64,000 nucleotides of DNA from Erythroxylum novogranatense (lineage: Eukaryota > Streptophyta > Magnoliopsida > Malpighiales > Erythroxylaceae). The notes below the pieces were generated by a model, which was not told the origin of the DNA, ran no database searches, and saw only the letters and a program-made list of their open reading frames with translations. The stretch lies in the NCBI GenBank assembly GCA_029891385.1, contig CM057235.1:17917620-17981619 (forward strand), given 5' to 3'. Shown here one piece after another: positions 11,961 to 23,227 of this stretch. Both the position numbers and the translations under genes were made by a program. Position 1 is the stretch's first letter. Each line of letters opens with the position of its first letter.

Positions 11961-14249
11961 GTAGAGAAAGTATAAATGAAAATGGAGAACTTGAAGCTAT
12001 ACATTAAGAATAAAAAAATACTAGAAGAGAACAAGAAGTTAAGGAAGAGAGAGAGAGTAGAAAAAGAGGAAAGACATGATTTGCTTTTTTAAAAAAGATT
12101 ATCTCACTTATCATGTAAGATACACATATGATAAAAGTTTACGAAAAATGTCAATATATTTTTAAATTGGAGTATTGACAAAGAAATTAAATTGAGTACT
12201 AATTAATGTTTTTGAAATGTAAAGATTTTTTTAAGCATATCAAAACATTTAATTTAAAATTTTAGTGAAAACGTTAAGATTCAATTTAATTTTTTCATTA
12301 TTAAATCGTAGTGTGTTTATATTTTTCTGATAAGCGTTGGAAAAATGAAGTGGAGGAGGACATGTGGTGAAATAGATAGTTAAGAAATTATGATGCGACT
12401 GGCTTTTCTACCTAAGTTTTGATTTCAAGCTTAAAGGAGGGAAAAAAAGTATGTATATGTCCACAGGGTTCATGTGATGTGATGGACTTCCCTGTAATAC
12501 GATTCCTAAAAATAACAAAAATAGGATAGTCATTATAGGCCACATTTTTTTAGTAAGAGATGTAAAATGAAAGAGACAAAAAAAATTCACCCCTTTCAGT
12601 AGCAAAAAATAAAAATAGTAAACCAAGTAACCTTGAACTTAAGGATAACTGGTTTTGAAAGCAAGGATACAATTCAGTAAAGGATAACTCTAGAAGATAA
12701 CCAACCTTTTACACTTGTTCTATGATTTCTTAGAGGAGAACTGTCTCTTTAATTCAAATAATTTTGTGGTAACATAGACACTCATGCAAGGAAAATATGA
12801 AATTCTAAATCTTTAATAAACTTCAACTAAAGAATAACTTTTATAGTGTAATTTAAAATTGAACTAGCATGTCTTTTGTTTTATTGTTAGATAAGGGAAA
12901 CTTTGGTAGCTCATCAAGCTACCAATCACCTAAGTATACACTTCAGCAAACAATGAAACCTTTAACCTCCTATTTTTTTTCCTAAATATAACAAATATAA
13001 TGATACAATTTACTTTTGATTGAAACTTCTTTGTAATGTCCCTTTATGATGTCTTTCATATCCTAAGTGTATGAACAAGTCTTCAATACACCATGTGTTT
13101 TTATACAACACTTGATTAGCGATTGATGTAAGAATTAATATACAAACATAAACAAAGAACTCAAGAAAAATTTAACAGTGCATAAAGGCAAAGAATGCTA
13201 AAAAAAACACAAAGTTAAGAAATGTTAAATCATCTAAACCAAATGTCGTCATGGAAAATTATGCAACAATATATAAAGGTAATTTTTAACAATTCAACAG
13301 GCTAAAGTAACCAATAATAACTTTAGGTTGAAATACAATTCCTAACATAATTATTGGAAATTCTTAAGTGGAGTCATCGTATATTGGAAAGAGACATATG
13401 GATAAAGTAAGGTATGTACAAAGATAGGACTTATAACCCAGTGTCTTAAGGTTTTAGGTTAAGATTTGATGTCTTAGTTATATATGGACTTATTTGGATA
13501 TGGTTCAGTTTCTCCCCAAGCTCCCTTTAAAACCTGATAGTGGTATCAAAGCCTCCTTAATTATTTAACTTGATTTAGGTGTTTAATTGTTATTGATTTG
13601 ATAAAATTAAAAAACTTGAATCTGTTCAAAATAAAAAATCTTATGTTACACCTCTGCGTCTTGTTCTACCTTTTGAAAATTTTAATTCACCTACTCCTTT
13701 GTTATGCTTCTGGCTTGTGTTTTGGAAAACTGTGTATGTGATGATATGTTTGTTTTTACATCTGGAAATTAGCTTTCTCCTTGCATCTGTATATGTTTTT
13801 ATGTGTGTGTATTTTTTTGTACAATTATCCTTGGAACAAAATCAAATCGTATGTTATGGAAAACTTATTGGCATTGCATTTGTTTATTTTGTTTGTGTAG
13901 TAAATATGTTATGTCTCCTTGCTAATTAGTGTGTGTTCGTAAACTAGCTAATTACCAGCAGCTTGAACCACCATTGGTGTGGATGGGATGGATATTGTCC
14001 ATAGAAATGCTTTTGTGTGGAGCAGCAATGCTGGCAACATAGAAGTAAAGAAGATGAGAAGAAAACAATAGAAAAACCCTAGCAGGACACATGCGCCCAC
14101 CGTTTGGAGGTGGAGGCCCTGGAATAGACATGACTGGCACATGACTGCATATGCTAGTCAACCTTTGCACTTGTCGACAGATAGCATATAGGACACGCCA
14201 GACATACTTTTTCATTAACTTAATCATACCATACCTAAACCCCATTTCA
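11961..14249. other. AT-rich intergenic stretch with one duplicated flank
   Basis: No gene is supported. A segment at about 13285-13350 (CAACAGGCTAAAG ... TGAAATACAATTCC) closely resembles bases 12-75 at the start of the window, which lie downstream of RRP43. The open frames here (12408-12626, 13699-13929, 13948-14245) have no recognisable content. Confidence 0.4.
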
Positions 14250-14643
14250 ACCTGATAAAGATCTTTTGATTTTTGTTTCTAGTTTACATGAGTGGTAGAG
14301 ATTTGATAAAATTGCAAGTCTATGGTAAGAGTTTTACTATGCATTGATTTGAGAGTTTGATACTTTTCGCCCAAACACTTGAGTGTATTAATTGAATTCT
14401 CGATAGGAGTTTAAAGGTTTATACTTTTGATTTCAATGCGATTATTGTTGTTATTACTATTAATATTGACTTATGAAGTTAGTTTTAGGATACCAATATT
14501 TCAATTGTTTATTAATTTGATTAATGTGATATTATGATTTTGAGTAAGGATGGACAGGATGATATTAATAAAGGATAGATTTTGTAAAGTTAATAATTTT
14601 GATTATGATTTGCTTGAGAAGAAGCAAAATTTTAAGTGTAGGG
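14250..14643 (+). mobile_element. 3' internal end of a Tat/Ogre-like Gypsy element with polypurine tract
   Basis: The sequence TTGCTTGAGAAGAAGCAA at about 14610-14627, followed by AAGTGTAGGGATG, closely matches the small stem-loop and polypurine tract found just before the 3' LTR in Athila/Tat-lineage Gypsy elements. No coding motif is visible upstream, so only the non-coding 3' end of the internal region remains. The left limit is arbitrary. Confidence 0.5.
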
Positions 14644-15970
14644 ATGTTTGATAGATGCTAATTTGAATATATTTATACAACCATATTTAATGTATTTTGC
14701 TTGATATTTTGTAATTTTATTGTATTTTTGGTATTTAATTCGCTCCAAGTGTATTTATAGGTTATAATTGACTTCATGGGCTAAAAGGAGAATAATTCGG
14801 ATGAAAATGTATCATAAAACAAATTTTGATGCAAATTAGAGATACATAGCTGATTTTATGCCCGTGTATGTCTCATAGCTCTTGTAAATAGAGTTTTTGA
14901 ATATACATGATCTCTTAAACATCGGTGTATCATACCATATATCTCTTAGAAATCCTAAAATTTACTATAAAAAGACATGAGTAGGGGCAAATTAGAGGAG
15001 TAGACTTTTGAAGCAGATTCCATATGTAGAAAGCTTACAAAAGGGATGATATTGATTTAAAGATATGGAGAATGCGAGGAAATCATCAAAAGATTCAACA
15101 AATTATAGCATCAAACATCAAACCTCAAACTTGCAAGAACGTTCAATAGAAAAAGAAGGGAGATTTAGAATTATGATTCCTTTGTTTTTTATTTGTTTTT
15201 CTTCTTGTTTATCTTTCATTTTGTTTTCTATTATATGTAACTAAACATATTTAGTGCCTGGATGCGATGAACCATAGTTGGGATAACAATATTTCTTAAT
15301 TCTTTTATTTAATGCAATTATTTTGATTGATCTATTGTGATCAATTATGAGTTTCATACATGTTTTAATAGATCTGGAACATTAGTGCATGATCTATTTT
15401 CATATCATTAAGATTGAGAAATCCTCTGTATGAATGGATCTACTATAATTGAAAGGAGTTGATTGTAATCCTAGAGAAAGGCCGTTATAAATCCGATGAA
15501 TTAGGGTCAAACCTAATAGTAGAATTCATAAATTGATAATGCAATCTTAAGAACTTTAACTAGAAAAGATTTCAGTTAATCACTCTATGGATTAGTTTTT
15601 ATTAGTCTAGAGAGTTATTAACATAAAATAAGAATTTTCAAGGTCTAATAGTCAATAAAATAATTGTTTGATAAAATGTTAACTATATAATGATTTTTAG
15701 GGGATTCATCATTTAGACACTAATCTTTGATATTGAGTTTTCTAAGTAATTTCCTTAGTCTTCTACATTAGTTATTGTTTCCTATGTTATTTTATTTGTT
15801 TTAGTTTTAATTTTAATTAAAGATCAAATATCCAATTCATAGGCTAGATAATAGGATAAGAGTCATTACTAATATTTACTGTCTTTGTGGGATCGATTCA
15901 TACTTACTTGTGCTAACTATAGCTACGTCGTGCTCTTAGGATTAATTCAAATATTGGTATAAAAATAACC
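14644..15970 (+). repeat. Probable Tat/Ogre-like LTR
   Basis: It starts TGTTTGATAGATGC directly after the polypurine tract. Near its end it has GTGGGATCGATTCATACTTAC, a phrase common at the ends of plant Tat-type LTRs. The right limit is estimated, because the next recognisable sequence (an RTE LINE remnant) begins near 15975. No target duplication could be identified. Confidence 0.5.
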
Positions 15971-15974
15971 AATC

Positions 15975-16790
15975 AATATCCAAGGGGACGTGCCTTGGTA
16001 TAAGTACTTTTGTTAATGAATTTTTTTAGTGGATGAGGCAAAAAGGACTATCAGTGTCAAGCTAGAACTTTAAAGGGATACACTAGAGTTAAAAGATTTT
16101 AAATTGAGCAGTTCTAAAATTGAGTACTTAAAGTATAAATTTTTAGGCCATATGGTGGCTTCTTAATGTGGAGGTAAAGATGGGTTTAAAACTTATACTA
16201 CAAAAAGAATGTTTTAAGTATCCATGATCTACCATCTAAAGTAATGGTGAGATCAATGAAGACATAGTTCGCTATGATAGATCAAGGTGACTTAAATGGA
16301 TAATTGCATCAAGAGTCTTATATGACAATAAGATAATACTCAAGCTCAAAGTTAAATTTTGTCATTTAGCTATTATCTCGGCCATGCTTTATGGGATGGA
16401 GTGTTGACCAATCAAACAGGTGCATAATTATAAGTTAATATTGGCGGAGATAAAGATGCTCTATTGGACGTGCAACTTAAATAAAGAGATAAGGTCAAGA
16501 ATGTAAAAGTAAGAGACAAATTATGGTGGTTAATATTAATTAAAAAATTTAGGAGAGACAAAGCTTATGGTGGTTTGAACATGTTAAGAGGAAACATCTT
16601 GACACTTTAGTGAGAAGACGTGAGACGATTATACTTAAGAAATACAAGAGAAAAAGACAAAGTCCTAAAAAGAATTAGGGAGAGGTGATCAGGAATGATA
16701 TAATTCTACTGCAACTTACCGAGGGACTTAGCCTTCAATAAGACTAGGATACGGGTAAAGGATCTCATATAGAGAGACACTTCTCTTTCT
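15975..16790 (+). mobile_element. RTE-type LINE 3' remnant
   Basis: The plus strand encodes, with stops, DEAKRTISVKLEL then RDTLELKDFKLSSSKIEYLK, followed by AMLYGMEC, LAEIKMLYWTCN, LWWFEHVKRKHLDTLVRRRE and a GEVIRNDI-like end. These are the C-terminal blocks of plant RTE-clade reverse transcriptases, the LELWRDTLE, MLYGAECW and WFGHVQRR regions. The catalytic FADD box appears as FVNE near 16005, so the copy is dead. Only the last third or so of the protein is present, as expected of a 5'-truncated LINE. Confidence 0.75.
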
Positions 16791-16879
16791 CATAGGTCTT
16801 TTATACCTTTTCCTTCAATTATGTCTTATATTTAGTCTAAACACATAATTTTTAATACACTGCCCATAGTATTTAGCTT

Positions 16880-17470
16880 AAACATTTCGTTACATAAGTT
16901 AAACATTTCCTTACAATAGCTTGTTTATTTATTTGTCTTCTTTTTGTTTTGTATTTATTTACTTATTTTATCTTTTATTTTATTTTCTACCTTATTCTAT
17001 ATTTATTGTAGTTTTATTTTTAATATTTGTTTGTATTTATTGATTTATTATTAGTATCCTCTATGTCTATTTTATATATTTTATATTTTTATCTTTACTA
17101 TTCTTTATTTCTATTCTATTTTATTTTATCTTATATTTTTATTTTTTACCTTGTTTTATTTTTATTGTATTATTTATTTTATTATTTTTATTATTTTTAC
17201 TGAAAAGTATTTATTTATATCTATGTTTGTTCATATTATCGTCATCATCATCATGATTATGATTCTTTTATTGTTATTGTTATTGTTCATGTTCATGTTC
17301 ATGTTTGTTATTATCCTTTATTTCTATTTCTATCTATACTTTTATATTTAATTTATATTTAATTATTATTTTATTATTTAATATGTTTGTTTTATTATTC
17401 TTTATTTCTATTTTATTTTATTTTATTTATTATATTATATATTTTATCTTTTTATTTTAGTTTTGATTTT
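16880..17470. repeat. T-rich low-complexity tract with short microsatellites
   Basis: The stretch is built of TATTT/TTTTAT words with only scattered other bases. It includes short runs of TTATTG and TTCATG units at about 17265-17310. The open frame at 17151-17351 is a translation of this repeat and is not a gene. Confidence 0.8.
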
Positions 17471-20041
17471 TACCTACAAACAATTCTTAGAAAAAACTTT
17501 TTCTTTTTGTCTTTTTCTTCTCTTTTGTTGTGGATACATGAGAAATAATCTCTGTACTAATTATGAGTAAGGCTACGTACTTCTAGATTTCTCCAAACCC
17601 TACATCTGAGTGAGACTTTTATTAGAATGTAATTGTGGTTGCAATATCATAAAAAATATAGAACATATTAGTAGTAACATGTTATATTATCACGAAAACT
17701 ATAAGTTACAACCTCACTTGGAATAATGTTATGTAAATATGCATGATATGAGTCATTAGTACATTGAGTAATCAAGAAAGAAATTCTTCAATTGTAATTG
17801 ACCTACTATGATGAATTGGAGAACAATTGAGATGTATATAACTTTAGGAAGCTACTTTCCCTTGTCACTTTTTTCCATTATCAAGAAATAAAAGTGAAAC
17901 GGCTCGACATGTCCATTAAAACCCCAAACGAATTACGAGATTTAGGAATTTAGAAAGGAACTTAACGTCATCCCACTTTATCTAGCCCGATCCTACTGAA
18001 ACTCTCTTCGTCTTTTCTTACTTTGCTAATTTTAACCTCTAACACAGATCGACTACATATGGTTCTTGAGTTCATTGTTTTAGGAACTATTGTAGGTCTT
18101 ATACTTAGATGAGCCAGAACATAAACAATTTAGAAATGTGGGATATAAGAACTACAACAAATGAATTGAGAATGAAAGGAACTAACTCAAGAAAGCATTC
18201 CACAACTAATTGCCAAAATTAATGGATTGTCTATTAGAGGAAGATAATGACCCTCTCGGATTCCCTAGGAACTAAATTGGATATTTTCTTGTTTCTATCT
18301 TGCCTTTCTTTAGGTACTTGTGATGAAAAGAGATGTGTAAATGATTTCTCTTCATCTTTATAAAAGGAAGATATGTAAGGATTCTTCTTTATCTAAAAGA
18401 ATACAACAAGTTTCTTGTCATCTATTAGAAAGAAGAGAGATATTTGACTATTCAACTATATCTTAAAAGGTGAACAAAGCTCAAAACTTGTTAAGCCAAA
18501 CCATTATAAATATGTGTTTGTACCCTTTTCTCCCTTACCTCTTTGTTAGATTTGTGTGTGGTATGATTCTCATTTGATTAATTATCACATTTACTCATTA
18601 ACATAAGTAATTCATTTACTAATTTATAAAATATTTCAAAATTTTACACACACAATTCATTCTCCACTTAAATGTTATTTGAAGAGAAATATTAAGGATT
18701 AACTTATAAACATCAAAATGTTAGGAATTATTTGAATTTTATTTTAAAAAATTAGGAATAAATATGTGCCTTTAGCCAACAAATAAAAACTAAAAAAGTA
18801 AACTTTAGGGAAAAATCAATAAATTAATGCAAAGAATCATCTGGAATCTTGTTACTAATAATATAATATCTACCATATTATTGTCATTTGTTTCATGAAG
18901 ATCACATTATAAGTAATACGATGATTCTTTGTATTATCATAAGCTTGTCTCCAAGAAATACATTTTTAACATCAAAATATTAAAATTCCAAGAAAATAGT
19001 AATAATCATTGACAAAATTTTGAAAACAAAAGAGAAATAGTCTAATTAATATCATAATACCCTTGAATAGGCTCCTTAATTTTGACTCGAATTGACAAGG
19101 TATCAAATCAATATGTTAAATTTAAGTTGATCAAAATTTGGACCAAATTTAAGTCTTTAAATTGAGTCAAACTCTCTTTCAAAAAAATATTTCTTTGGTT
19201 TAATTTATCAAAATGAAGTTATTTTAATTTATAAGATTAAGAAATTAAAATCAAAACGACGTCATTTTGAGAACTTAAATTCAAATGATATCATTTTAAG
19301 ATAGTTGATCAAATCGCTTTTTTGGGAGACTGGATTAGATTAGATCAGTCAATTCCCTTGTCGTCCTCACTTTGAAGTTTAGTGAAGAGCTTGTTATGAT
19401 TATTCCTTAACATGAACGTGAGAAAGATCAAGCTATGTGTAAGATAAAGTAACTTTCCTGCCAACCTTAAAATAAGCGTTTCTTTAAACTGAAAGATCCT
19501 TAATAACTGAATATATCTTACAACCTAGAAGTCATGTTTCCTCAAACAACTCCTTTATGTAATTAGGTTGGCACATGATAATGCTATCTGGTGACTTGGT
19601 AAATTCGAAGCTTAAGAAGAATTTGAAGGACCCAGTGCTCTATTGAGCTGGTCACGGTAAGGAGCCTGCAAAGGAAGTCATGGACCGATGGCTTGGAGCT
19701 TTCAATCGCATGGAAAGGTGGATCCCAATTGGGTTATCTTACTAAAATTTGGGCCATTGTTCCTTAAAGATAATGTAATAAATGAAATGGGGGCTTTCAT
19801 GTTCTCTTGGGCTCCTTTGTGCATTTGCTTAAGGACGAATTTGTAATTGCGCTGATTGAAAAGTCTTCTTTTTTTTTTTTAATCCGAGGAAACTAAAATT
19901 GAACAGAAGGAAGGCCTACGCATATAGGGCTAGGTAGCCAGCACAATAGACGTGTCAGGACAAGAAATTTCAGCTGCAAAACCATTGTTAAGATTTCAGA
20001 AACTTTTTTCATTCAACTTGCACGCAAAATGTTGGGGATAG
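17471..20041. other. Intergenic stretch, no firm gene
   Basis: Mostly AT-rich sequence without recognisable coding motifs. The only protein-like piece is the short frame at 19581-19745, listed separately. Confidence 0.4.
19581..19745 (+). pseudogene. Possible coding remnant, unknown family
   Basis: A 55-codon frame starts MLSGDLVNSKLKKNLKDPVL and, after one in-frame TGA, continues AGHGKEPAKEVMDRWLGAFN with a C-terminal ERWIPIGL. Its composition is more protein-like than the AT-rich sequence around it, which suggests a piece of an old gene. I do not recognise the family. Confidence 0.25.
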
Positions 20042-20174
20042 ATCCTCCGCCTTTAAATTTGTGTACTAATTTTATTCTATTTGATTCAAGCTATTTATTT
20101 ATATAAATCTCACATAAATAAATAATTTAAATTAAATAAAACAGAATTAATATACAAATTTAAAAACAGAGGAT
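20042..20174. mobile_element. Foldback (MITE-like) element
   Basis: The left arm (ATCCTCCGCCTTTAAATTTG and onward for about 55 bases) is the imperfect reverse complement of the right arm, which ends AAATTTAAAAACAGAGGAT. The whole 133-base element could form one long hairpin with a short loop near 20108. No clear target duplication was found, so the transposon class is not assigned. Confidence 0.65.
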
Positions 20175-21298
20175 TTCATGCCGAAACGTTAAACTTCATA
20201 AATACTACAACGACGGAACGGGAGCGGCGAAAGAAGCGGAAGCCATTCCTTTCCGTTAAGATCCTTTGTTCCACTACGACGTCGTTTTATGTTGTTTAAA
20301 CATAAAACAACGTCGTCTTAGAGAGAGAAAGAATGGAGGATTTCAGGGCATTCTATTCCCACTCCCCCATAAAGCAGAATTATTCAATCCAAATTTGTTT
20401 TTTGTTTAATATGATTCGTACGACAAATTATCTCGTATCGTGTCAGAGGACTACTACTACTTGCCACAAACCCAGCGTCAACTCCTAGTGAACCCAGTTT
20501 CCAAGTTTTCTCCTTCGATATAACAATAACACTGCCCGAGAGTCCGACAGCTTCATCGATCCAAAGCCCCTAAAGCATTTTACTAGTTTACCCAAGTAGT
20601 TAAATGCTAAATAAATATTTAAAAAATGTTAGGAAAGATGGGTGCCATGAAATGCCACAGCTGCTTAAAACCTTATCCATATCCAGTTAGGTCTAATTGC
20701 GCTATTGCCCTCCCTGTTGATCAATCGACAGTTTCTCTCTCCTTCGCCGAGTGTATAGCACACTAAATTCGTTATTTCCTATTAGGTACATGGTAACATA
20801 ATCCCTACAAATGAAACATACTTAACTAGAATGCTTCAATACTATTATTAACTGAATATATATGACGAAGACACAAAGCGTGCGCAATTTTTATTAAAAA
20901 CAGTCATTTTAAAAGTATTATTTTCAATTAAAGGGATGCACGCATTAGTATTCATTCATGTAACCATAGAACCAAAAACCCATTAAAACGTAGACGAAGA
21001 ACAAAGCCTGATGTTCTTGGCTGAAGTAATCCAAAGTTGGTATTTAGATGCGTTTTGCAGGAGTTAGGAAACCGGCAAAGTCATGAACCGTTGCAAATGG
21101 TTGAAACTTGCAACATCATGAACGGTTGCAAATTGTTTCAAAACAACTGTCTCGAATCCATTTCTTGAGTGGTCCCAGCACAGAAAAAGATCACAAAATG
21201 AACATAACAGTACCAAGCAGTAAATCAAAGGGGTCAGGCTAAAGCGATGGTCAGACCTAACCTAGGGTCATGGTCAAGATCACTAATCAGTTTGTCTT
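20175..21298. other. Intergenic stretch and 3' UTR of the VOC gene
   Basis: No open gene is seen. There is a near-perfect inverted repeat at 20276-20316 (ACGACGTCGTTTTATG, 9-base loop, one mismatch). The right end should hold the 3' UTR of the minus-strand gene ending at 21299. A short imperfect repeat of GAACSGTTGCAAAT lies near 21085-21135. Confidence 0.5.
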
Positions 21299-22936
21299 TT
21301 AGGCTTCCGCCTCGGAGCAAGGCTTCTTATCTGGAGCGCAAATAAACCAAACATAACCATAGGGGTCCTTAACTTTTCCCACGCGCCCACTTCCAACGCA
21401 CGAGCCTTCAGTACCCTCGCTGACCTCGTGCTCTGCAACAGCTCCGGCAGCCACAGCCTTACTCATCGCAGCTTCCACGTCATCTGTTTCCAGGCAGAAA
21501 GCGATTCCGGCACCCGCAGTTCTGATCAAACTCAGTCAAAGACACAGCATGAAAAGGTTTCCAAAAAGGAAAAAAGGAAATAAAATGGTGCAACATATCA
21601 GGCGAGTTCACCGTAGGCTGTAGAAGTAAAAAGTGAAATAAACAACAGGAAAGAAAAGCATTAAACGATACATCGAAGCTCAAACATGTAAACCAGTGTG
21701 TATTTGTCCTGCAAGACGGATAAAGTGAAGATCGACATACAAATCAAATAAACGTCAAACAAGTGAGGGAGGACAGACATGTGTATTTATATGGTAAGAA
21801 GTCAATCGGAAAGAATGATAATAAACGAGAGGATGAAGACATATACCCAAAGGAAAAATATCGTTAACTAGTTTTTCTGTAAAATGGAATAAAATCAGTA
21901 AGGACGTCTCCAACCGATTCCTCTGGAGTAGGGTAGGGTTTCTTCTATTTTAGAGATACTATAACACTTTTCCTCCAATTCACCATTCTATTTTTCTCAC
22001 CAAAAAAACATTCTCGGATTATTTTTTCGTTTCCTTATTAAAATTACTTTATAAAATTAACTTAACAAATATGTTTTTTCTTTTATTAATGATTATTAAA
22101 ATTATTTTATAAAATTAACTCAAGTTCACTTTTCCCTTCACAATATTATTATTATTGTTATATTTTTAAGTTAATAAATAATTAAATTATAATTTATTAT
22201 TTAATAATATTAAATAAAATAATATATAAAATATATTGCTCTGTTTTATATTATTTAATTATAGTAAATGAAAATATAATTAAATTTTATCACACATTTA
22301 AAATTTATAAATCAAAAATATTTTAACGTTAAGAAAGAATAAATGAATTTAAAAAGGTAAAAGCTGAAAAATTAAAAAAATATGAAGAGAGATGCTAAAA
22401 GAAAGGTGCTACAGTAATACACCATGACATGTTGTGTGGAACTGTAGCATCTCTCCAAAATGGAGGAGAAAGTGCATTTCTCCTCCATTTTGGTGTTTTT
22501 CCTCCAAAATGGAGGTGCGTTGGAGATGGCCTAAACAAAGAAGAAACAAAAAAGCAGCTAGCACCTAAACGTGAAGTAACAGTCCCTCGTACATCTAGCG
22601 TTGCAAGATCTGAGACAACAGAGGCATACTGATGAACTTTACTAGGAAGGAAAAAGTGCTAAGGGAAAGAGAAGGGACATACAGAGGAGACTGCTCAGGA
22701 ATGTCGGAGACAAGAATGGTGGAGCCAGCGAGCTGTAGCTGAGCAGAAATGATGTGAGGGAGCTCCTGGTCAGCCTTGCGCTTTGGTTGAGTGGTGCGGC
22801 TTGTCTCCACAGCACCGAAAGCAGCCTTGTAGAACTGAACGGCATCACTCGCCTTGGGTGCCTCCACCAGCAGCTGAGGCTTCATGGCAGTGAAAACCAC
22901 CTCTGAACCTCCGTTCTGGACCTCCTGCTGTGCCAT
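21299..22936 (-). CDS. VOC/glyoxalase-fold protein, At5g48480-like, 2 exons
   Basis: Exon 1 is 22936-22683 and exon 2 is 21521-21299. Together they give 477 bases, 158 codons plus TAA, joined in phase 2. The donor is TCT/GTATGT and the acceptor TGATCAG. The protein begins MAQQEVQNGGSEVVFTAMKP and contains LLVEAPKASDAVQFYKAAFG, the first beta-alpha unit of the vicinal-oxygen-chelate fold, then AGAGIAFCLETDDVEAAMSK and GKVKDPYGYVWFICAPDK, the usual closing strand. The size fits the small plant family of Arabidopsis At5g48480 (about 166 aa), which is related to glyoxalase I but has no proven substrate. The glyoxalase metal residues are not obvious, so I would not call it a lactoylglutathione lyase. 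The 1161-base intron contains a 630-base MITE. Confidence 0.92.
21902..22531. mobile_element. Harbinger-like (Tourist-type) MITE in the VOC gene intron
   Basis: The ends are inverted repeats: GGACGTCTCCAACCG on the left and, read from the right, GGCCATCTCCAACGC. Both are flanked by TAA (21899-21901 and 22532-22534), the three-base target typical of PIF/Harbinger elements. The interior is AT-rich and non-coding. Near the right end a 17-base perfect inverted repeat, CCAAAATGGAGGAGAAA with a GTGCA loop, lies at about 22456-22494. The small open frames at 22429-22632 derive from it. Confidence 0.75.
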
Positions 22937-23030
22937 TGACAGAGCTTTAATGTTAGAGAGAGAGAGAGCAAGTTTTTTCCTCTTTCTTTTTTGAACGAAC
23001 GAGTATGTTGTGAGCTGGGGGTTCCAGAGC

Positions 23031-23039
23031 CCTTTTATA
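23031..23039 (-). promoter_or_regulatory. TATA box of the VOC gene
   Basis: Read on the minus strand the sequence is TATAAAAGG, about 95 bases upstream of the ATG. A GA-repeat leader (AGAGAGAGAGAG at about 22957-22968 on the plus strand) lies between, typical of plant 5' UTRs. The start of transcription would be near 23000. Confidence 0.6.
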
Positions 23040-23227
23040 GGAGGGAAGCGGAACCGTCCGTGCTTTATTAGGACAGAAAAAGTTTGGGAACATACATTTT
23101 AACACTATAGTTTACCCTTATCTACCAAGTTTGCCCTCCACAAAACTCAAATGGGTCAGGTCCGGCTTCTAGAATTTATTTCTTTTCCTAAGACATCAGT
23201 AGCAAGGATTTACAGAAATTAGTCGGA

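Noticed and set aside
13948..14245. Two overlapping minus-strand frames with a proline stretch
   Set aside because: No family resemblance and overlapping frames of equal quality; treated as chance.
17151..17351. 66-codon hydrophobic open frame
   Set aside because: It is a translation of a T-rich low-complexity tract.
21299..22936. Calling the VOC gene a glyoxalase I (lactoylglutathione lyase)
   Set aside because: The fold is right, but the metal-binding and glutathione residues are not evident and the closest family has no proven substrate.
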